Assembly (NCBI GenBank): GCA_028703445.1
Contig: JAQVMW010000013.1
Span: forward strand, 1-32,471
DNA: 32,471 nucleotides
Source of the DNA: Candidatus Peribacteraceae bacterium
GTDB taxonomy: Bacteria; Patescibacteriota; Gracilibacteria; Peribacterales; Peribacteraceae
Direction of reading: 5' to 3'
Part shown: one piece after another, positions 28,961 through 32,471 of the stretch
Position numbering within the stretch: position 1 is the first letter of the stretch
Layout: every line of letters begins with the position of its first letter
Made by a program: the position numbers and the translations under genes
The notes under the pieces: generated by a model
What the model was told of the DNA's origin: nothing
Seen by the model: the letters and a program-made list of their open reading frames with translations, nothing else
Databases searched by the model: none

Positions 28961-29581
28961 GTGCATTCGCTTATCGCCTCTCTCAACCGCTGGTTCTTTC
29001 AGAAGCATCTGGAGGATGACGAGGAAGTGCGGCTCTACGTGCACACGCACTGGCGGCTGGGGGTTTCGCGCTTGTTCTGGCCGACGGCCGCATTCGTCGC
29101 ATCGTGGGTGTTCCTCGTCATTGCGCCTTTTCTCATCATTTTCTACTGCGTTGCGCTCGCGAGCGCGCTCTCCCTTGTCTGGTGGGCACGCAATTTCTTC
29201 GATTACTTTCTCGATGCCTGGCTCGTGACGGATCAGGCGATCATTGACGTCAAATGGCACGGGTGGTTCCACCGCACCGCCACGAAGATCCTCTTCAGTG
29301 ACATTCAGGGCGTCACGTACGAGACCAAGGGTATCTCGGGGACCATCTTCCGCTACGGCACCATCACGGTGGAGAAAGTCTCAACGGGAGGGATGATCTC
29401 GCTCGACAATGTCTCGCGCCCGCGCCTCGTGGCCGCTGCCATCCTGCAGAACATGGAGCAGTACCTCCACGGCAAGAACCTCAAGGACGCCAAGCGCATT
29501 CAGGAGCTTCTCTCGGGCGTTTTGAGCCGCGAGCTCTCCCTCGGGGAGCTGAAAGCGAAGAAAATTTCCGTGCGTTCGTGA
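28961..29581 (+). CDS. PH-domain (bPH2-like) membrane protein
   Basis: 206 aa from GTG 28961. A charged N-terminus (FQKHLEDDEEVRLYVHTHWR), two membrane helices (about 45-90), then the bPH_2 domain: AWLVTDQAIIDVKWHGWFHR, ILFSDIQGVTYETKGISGTI, RYGTITVEKVSTGG, and a C-terminal helix. Lipid or membrane-peptide binding is inferred from the fold. It shares architecture with the shorter protein at 3694-4269. Followed after 3 bp by the small HEPN-motif-like gene, so the two are probably one operon. Confidence 0.82.
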   Translation: MHSLIASLNRWFFQKHLEDDEEVRLYVHTHWRLGVSRLFWPTAAFVASWVFLVIAPFLIIFYCVALASALSLVWWARNFFDYFLDAWLVTDQAIIDVKWHGWFHRTATKILFSDIQGVTYETKGISGTIFRYGTITVEKVSTGGMISLDNVSRPRLVAAAILQNMEQYLHGKNLKDAKRIQELLSGVLSRELSLGELKAKKISVRS

Positions 29582-29584
29582 CGT

Positions 29585-29977
29585 ATGTATAAATTTTTCT
29601 TTCTCCTCGGGTTCGCCCTGTTGGTTCTGGCCATTGTGATTTTTCTAGTATTTCGGCATCGCGTGAAGATTGCGCTGCCACAGAAGATCCGCCTGCGCGA
29701 GGCGTGGAATGATGCCATTGAAATCAAAGACCCTGCTCGGCGTGTGCTGGAAGCGGAAAAGGTAGGTGATGCCGTGCTCAAGGAATTGGGCTACACCGGC
29801 ACGTTTGCGGAAAAGCTGCAGCAGGCGGGCCCGCGCCTGACAAACATCGATGCTATCTGGAACGCACACCGTCTCCGTAACCGTATCGCACACGAGGTGA
29901 ATGTCCGCGTCTCCGCCGCGCAGGGCGACAGGGCTCTGCAAGCATTTGCGGTGATCGTCCACCGGTTTCTTTCTTGA
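29585..29977 (+). CDS. Small membrane protein with RNRIAH motif
   Basis: 130 aa. Transmembrane helix at the N-terminus (about 4-24), then a helical cytosolic part. It ends with IWNAHRLRNRIAHEVNVRVS (about 92-111), which contains R-x4-H (RNRIAH). This is the ribonuclease-like motif of HEPN domains, and the local pattern (HRLRNRIAHE) resembles those families. HEPN assignment is unproven; the domain is small. ATG 29585, three bases after the upstream stop. pth follows 16 bp after the stop, with its own -10. Confidence 0.68.
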   Translation: MYKFFFLLGFALLVLAIVIFLVFRHRVKIALPQKIRLREAWNDAIEIKDPARRVLEAEKVGDAVLKELGYTGTFAEKLQQAGPRLTNIDAIWNAHRLRNRIAHEVNVRVSAAQGDRALQAFAVIVHRFLS

Positions 29978-29980
29978 TGC

Positions 29981-29986
29981 TACACT
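29981..29986 (+). promoter_or_regulatory. Extended -10 of pth
   Basis: TGC-TACACT with a 7-nt spacer to ATG 29994; overlaps the end of the previous gene. Confidence 0.55.
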
Positions 29987-29993
29987 CCCCCGC

Positions 29994-30557
29994 ATGAAAC
30001 CGACCCTGATCATCGTGGGCTTAGGAAATCCCGGCTCCTCGTACGAGCACACGCGCCACAATGCGGGGTTTCGCGCGCTGGATGCTCTCTCTACCGCGTT
30101 CGGCGGGGCAGGGGAGTGGAAAGAGCGGGCGAAGGTGCTGTCGGTCGTTTCGGAAATCACGATTGGTGATGTTCCCGTGCTGCTCGCGAAGCCTTTGACC
30201 TTCATGAACCGTTCAGGCGAAGCCGTGCAGAAGCTTCTGAACTTCTACAAGGCCGATCCCTCGTTCCAGCTGCTCGTACTGAGTGATGATTGCGATCTTC
30301 CGCTCGGCGAGATCCGCTTTCGCAATCAGGGAGGGCCGGGGACGCACAATGGACTTAAATCCATCGTGGAACATGTGGGGGAAGGTTTCCCGCGCATCCG
30401 CATCGGGCTTGGGTCGGCTCCCGCAGGAACGGATCTGGCCCAGTGGGTGCTGAGTGTTGCGCAGACGGAGGAGCGGGTGCAATTGGAGAAGGCCTTGCGG
30501 GAGGAACTTCCGCGCGTTGTGAAAGAGTTCGTGCTGGGCTCATCCACTACTGATTAG
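29994..30557 (+). CDS. pth: Peptidyl-tRNA hydrolase
   Basis: 187 aa. Releases tRNA from peptidyl-tRNA that dropped off the ribosome. Motifs: GLGNPGSSYEHTRHNAGF (catalytic His22, Asn12), PLTFMNRSGEAV, LSDDCDLPLGEIR, and the loop GGPGTHNGLKSI with the substrate-binding Asn. ATG 29994. Ends in SSTTD. A CCCTCTCC-type palindrome follows. Confidence 0.97.
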   Translation: MKPTLIIVGLGNPGSSYEHTRHNAGFRALDALSTAFGGAGEWKERAKVLSVVSEITIGDVPVLLAKPLTFMNRSGEAVQKLLNFYKADPSFQLLVLSDDCDLPLGEIRFRNQGGPGTHNGLKSIVEHVGEGFPRIRIGLGSAPAGTDLAQWVLSVAQTEERVQLEKALREELPRVVKEFVLGSSTTD

Positions 30558-30579
30558 TGTTTTTTCCTCTCCTCCCCAT

Positions 30580-30604
30580 CCCCCCTCTCCAGTGGAGAGG
30601 GGGG
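30580..30604. repeat. CCCTCTCC palindrome after pth
   Basis: Perfect 11-bp hairpin CCCCCCTCTCC/GGAGAGGGGGG with loop AGT. It is of the same family as the copies at 7330, 7846 and 7929. A T6 run precedes it, none follows. It sits between convergent pth and the DUF11 protein. Confidence 0.75.
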
Positions 30605-30633
30605 AGCGAGGGGGGAGAGATGAATGAAATGTT

Positions 30634-32471
30634 TTAGAAGCCTAAGAGGAATTTCTTGCCGAGGAGTCCGCCTCCCGTAAGTCCTGTCGAGAGGAGGATC
30701 ATCCACGTGAGGGCTGGAATGCTCGCATCCGATGTTTCACGCTTCTTGGGGCTCACTGGCTGCAGAAAGGCTGCTTTGTCAGTTCCGAGTTTCGTGAAGC
30801 GTGTGAGCAGACCCGTCTGCGGGAAGTAGCGGATGATCTGCACCTGCGCGGTGTCGCTGGCGTTGCCGTCCAGCACCTGTACGGAATTGCTGACGGTCTG
30901 TCCGTGCTGCAGGTTCTGACTCAGGCGGACGCGGTAGTGGATCAGGTGCGTTGCGTTGGCCCCGAGCGTGCCCAAGTCCCACCGGATCGATCCGCCGTTC
31001 ACGTAGCCACCGTCTGCGTACTCCACAGTCATGTCACTGGCGGAGAACGTGTCTTCGATGACCACGGGTCCGATGGCGACAGCACTCTGGTTCCGCACGG
31101 CGATGGTGTAGGCGATGATGCTGCCGGCTTGTGCCTCGCTGCGGTCCGCCTGCTTATCCAGCGTCAGGTACCCTCCGGAGGGAGGAGGCGGAGGAGGGAT
31201 GTCTTCGCCAGAAACTTGGGTATTTTCACTATCCTGTGTTCCGCAGACGAAGGCGTTGGAACGGATGGTTGCGCCATCCCGATCGCTGCGCACGCGCACG
31301 TCTGTCGTGAACGTGTAGGTGGAGTATCCGCCAAGCGTAAGGTCGGTCCAGCGGATCGTGTTGCCAGTATCATCTTCGCCGTCATCCGACGCGGAGAGGA
31401 ACTCCACGTCGCTGTCGAGCGTCTGCGTGAGCGTGACATCATCGATGGCCATTGAGTTATTGTTGCGGACTTCGATGGTGTACGTGAATTCTTCATCCGG
31501 ATCGACGGGATCCTGAGAATCCGTAAGAGTCACCGTCAGATCACACTCGCTGCTGCTGGAACTGGAACTTGAACTTGAACTACCGGTGTTCACCGTGGTC
31601 GTATCCTGCGCGGTAGCTGTACCGGCAATCGCGATATTCGTGAGGACGGTGCCGTTCGACGTCGATGAAGGAACGGTCACGATCACGAGGAGCGTCTTGC
31701 TCGCACCGGCTGCGAGGCTAGCGATCGTCCACTTCACGGTCGAGCCGTAGAGCGTTCCGCTATCCGAGGCAGTGACGAAGGTGACTCCCGACGGCAGAGC
31801 ATCCGTGACCTGGAAATTCATAGCCGCATAGGCCGATGTATTCGTGACGGTGATCTGGTAGGTCAGTGATTCGCCCGGCAGGACGGTCGTGCGGCCGTCG
31901 GTCTTGCTGATGGTAAACGTGGGTTCGGGACACTGGATCGTCGTGCTCACGATCTGGCTCGTGTTGTTGGCGCCGTTCTGATCATTGCTGCTCGAGACGG
32001 TTGCCGTATTCTGGATGGCAGACCCGCAAACAGCCGAGGTGAGCACAGTGAAGGCTACAGTGAAGCTGCGACTCTGACCGGCCGCGAGCGAGAAGTTGTT
32101 GCAGAGCACGGATGTTCCGGCTCCGTTCAGGACACATCCCGAAGAGGTTTGTGCCTGATTGAACGAGAAGCCAGCGGGGATCACATCTGAAATCACTGCG
32201 TTCTGAGTCGTCTGCGGACCGGCGTTGGAAGCCGTGAGGGTGTAGAGCACTACGTTGCCCTGCTGCACGGTACTCGGGCCAGTTTTTGTGATCGAGAGAT
32301 CAGCACCGGTCGTGCCTGTCTGCACGGTCGTCGTATCCTGGGCTGTCTGACCGGAGACTGTGGCAGTATTGGTAAGGACAGTGCCGTTCGTGGCCGCGGA
32401 GCTCACTTGCACCTGCACCGTGAGGGTCTTCGTCGCACCGGCGGCAATGGAGAGATTCGACCAGGTGACGA
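30634..32471 (-). CDS. DUF11-repeat surface protein, 3' part
   Basis: The frame stays open through the right edge, so the N-terminus lies outside; at least 612 residues are visible. Four full and one partial conserved DUF11-type (Ig-like, about 100-120 aa) repeats are visible (patterns such as LSITKTGPSTVQQGNVVLYT and LTLDKQADRSEAQAGSIIAY, each ending in NTATV-like strands). Between them is a Ser-only linker of ten or more Ser. The C-terminus has YFPQTG (a possible LPxTG-like sorting site), a polar stretch and a final hydrophobic helix. It is a cell-surface protein; the role is unknown. Confidence 0.85.
   Translation of the reverse strand, partial: VTWSNLSIAAGATKTLTVQVQVSSAATNGTVLTNTATVSGQTAQDTTTVQTGTTGADLSITKTGPSTVQQGNVVLYTLTASNAGPQTTQNAVISDVIPAGFSFNQAQTSSGCVLNGAGTSVLCNNFSLAAGQSRSFTVAFTVLTSAVCGSAIQNTATVSSSNDQNGANNTSQIVSTTIQCPEPTFTISKTDGRTTVLPGESLTYQITVTNTSAYAAMNFQVTDALPSGVTFVTASDSGTLYGSTVKWTIASLAAGASKTLLVIVTVPSSTSNGTVLTNIAIAGTATAQDTTTVNTGSSSSSSSSSSSECDLTVTLTDSQDPVDPDEEFTYTIEVRNNNSMAIDDVTLTQTLDSDVEFLSASDDGEDDTGNTIRWTDLTLGGYSTYTFTTDVRVRSDRDGATIRSNAFVCGTQDSENTQVSGEDIPPPPPPSGGYLTLDKQADRSEAQAGSIIAYTIAVRNQSAVAIGPVVIEDTFSASDMTVEYADGGYVNGGSIRWDLGTLGANATHLIHYRVRLSQNLQHGQTVSNSVQVLDGNASDTAQVQIIRYFPQTGLLTRFTKLGTDKAAFLQPVSPKKRETSDASIPALTWMILLSTGLTGGGLLGKKFLLGF

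Noticed and set aside
1-32471. Alternative genetic code with UGA as glycine
   Set aside because: TGA ends several full-length proteins at the correct family length (pyrH, nusG), so it is a stop here.

Overview
The window looks like a chromosome segment from a small-genome, Gram-positive-like or Patescibacteria/CPR-type bacterium. My best guess is the Peregrinibacteria/Peribacteria branch. The reasons are short compact housekeeping genes without Shine-Dalgarno boxes, huge cysteine-rich repeat proteins with signal-anchor N-termini and C-terminal anchors, and single-copy core genes in unusual order. TGA is used as an ordinary stop (e.g. pyrH, nusG), so this is not the recoded Gracilibacteria/Absconditabacteria code. 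The lineage is inference; no rRNA is present.

Layout. 1-0.86 kb: 3' end of a cysteine-rich DUF4215-type membrane protein. 1-6 kb (minus strand): pyruvate kinase, two small exported proteins, a two-TM protein coupled to a PH-domain membrane protein, then pyrH-frr. 6-9 kb: tRNA-Arg(UCU), a PurQ-type glutaminase with an unexplained C-terminal extension and a palindromic repeat inserted in frame, and a divergent GNAT/SpoU-methylase pair sharing one overlapping promoter. 9-14.7 kb: small unknown proteins, a polymer-forming (bactofilin-like) membrane protein, an RBBP9-like hydrolase, tRNA-Pro(UGG), a 3-methyladenine DNA glycosylase, and a LemA-TPM pair. 14.7-24.1 kb (minus): two cysteine-rich surface proteins in one probable operon. 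One is 2395 aa with 16 copies of an unrecognised six-cysteine unit; the other is 706 aa. Both end in the same anchor-like tail. 24.2-30.6 kb: a DsbA-fold protein that has lost its CxxC, a 257-nt strongly structured gene-free region (candidate ncRNA), murJ, acylphosphatase, nusG, secE, lepB, a second PH-domain protein, a small HEPN-motif-like membrane protein and pth. 30.6 kb to the end: 3' part of a DUF11-repeat surface protein.

Themes. (1) Cell-surface construction: three cysteine-rich proteins, a DUF11 protein, signal peptidase I, SecE, the lipid II flippase MurJ, and a cysteine-less thioredoxin-fold protein next to the most cysteine-rich gene. (2) Transcription: at many genes a -10 hexamer (TATACT, TATTCT and similar) ends 6-7 nt before the start codon. 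That spacing predicts leaderless mRNAs. (3) Repeats: at least three intergenic hairpin families. The clearest is a four-copy element of about 90 nt made of two hairpins whose stems co-vary.
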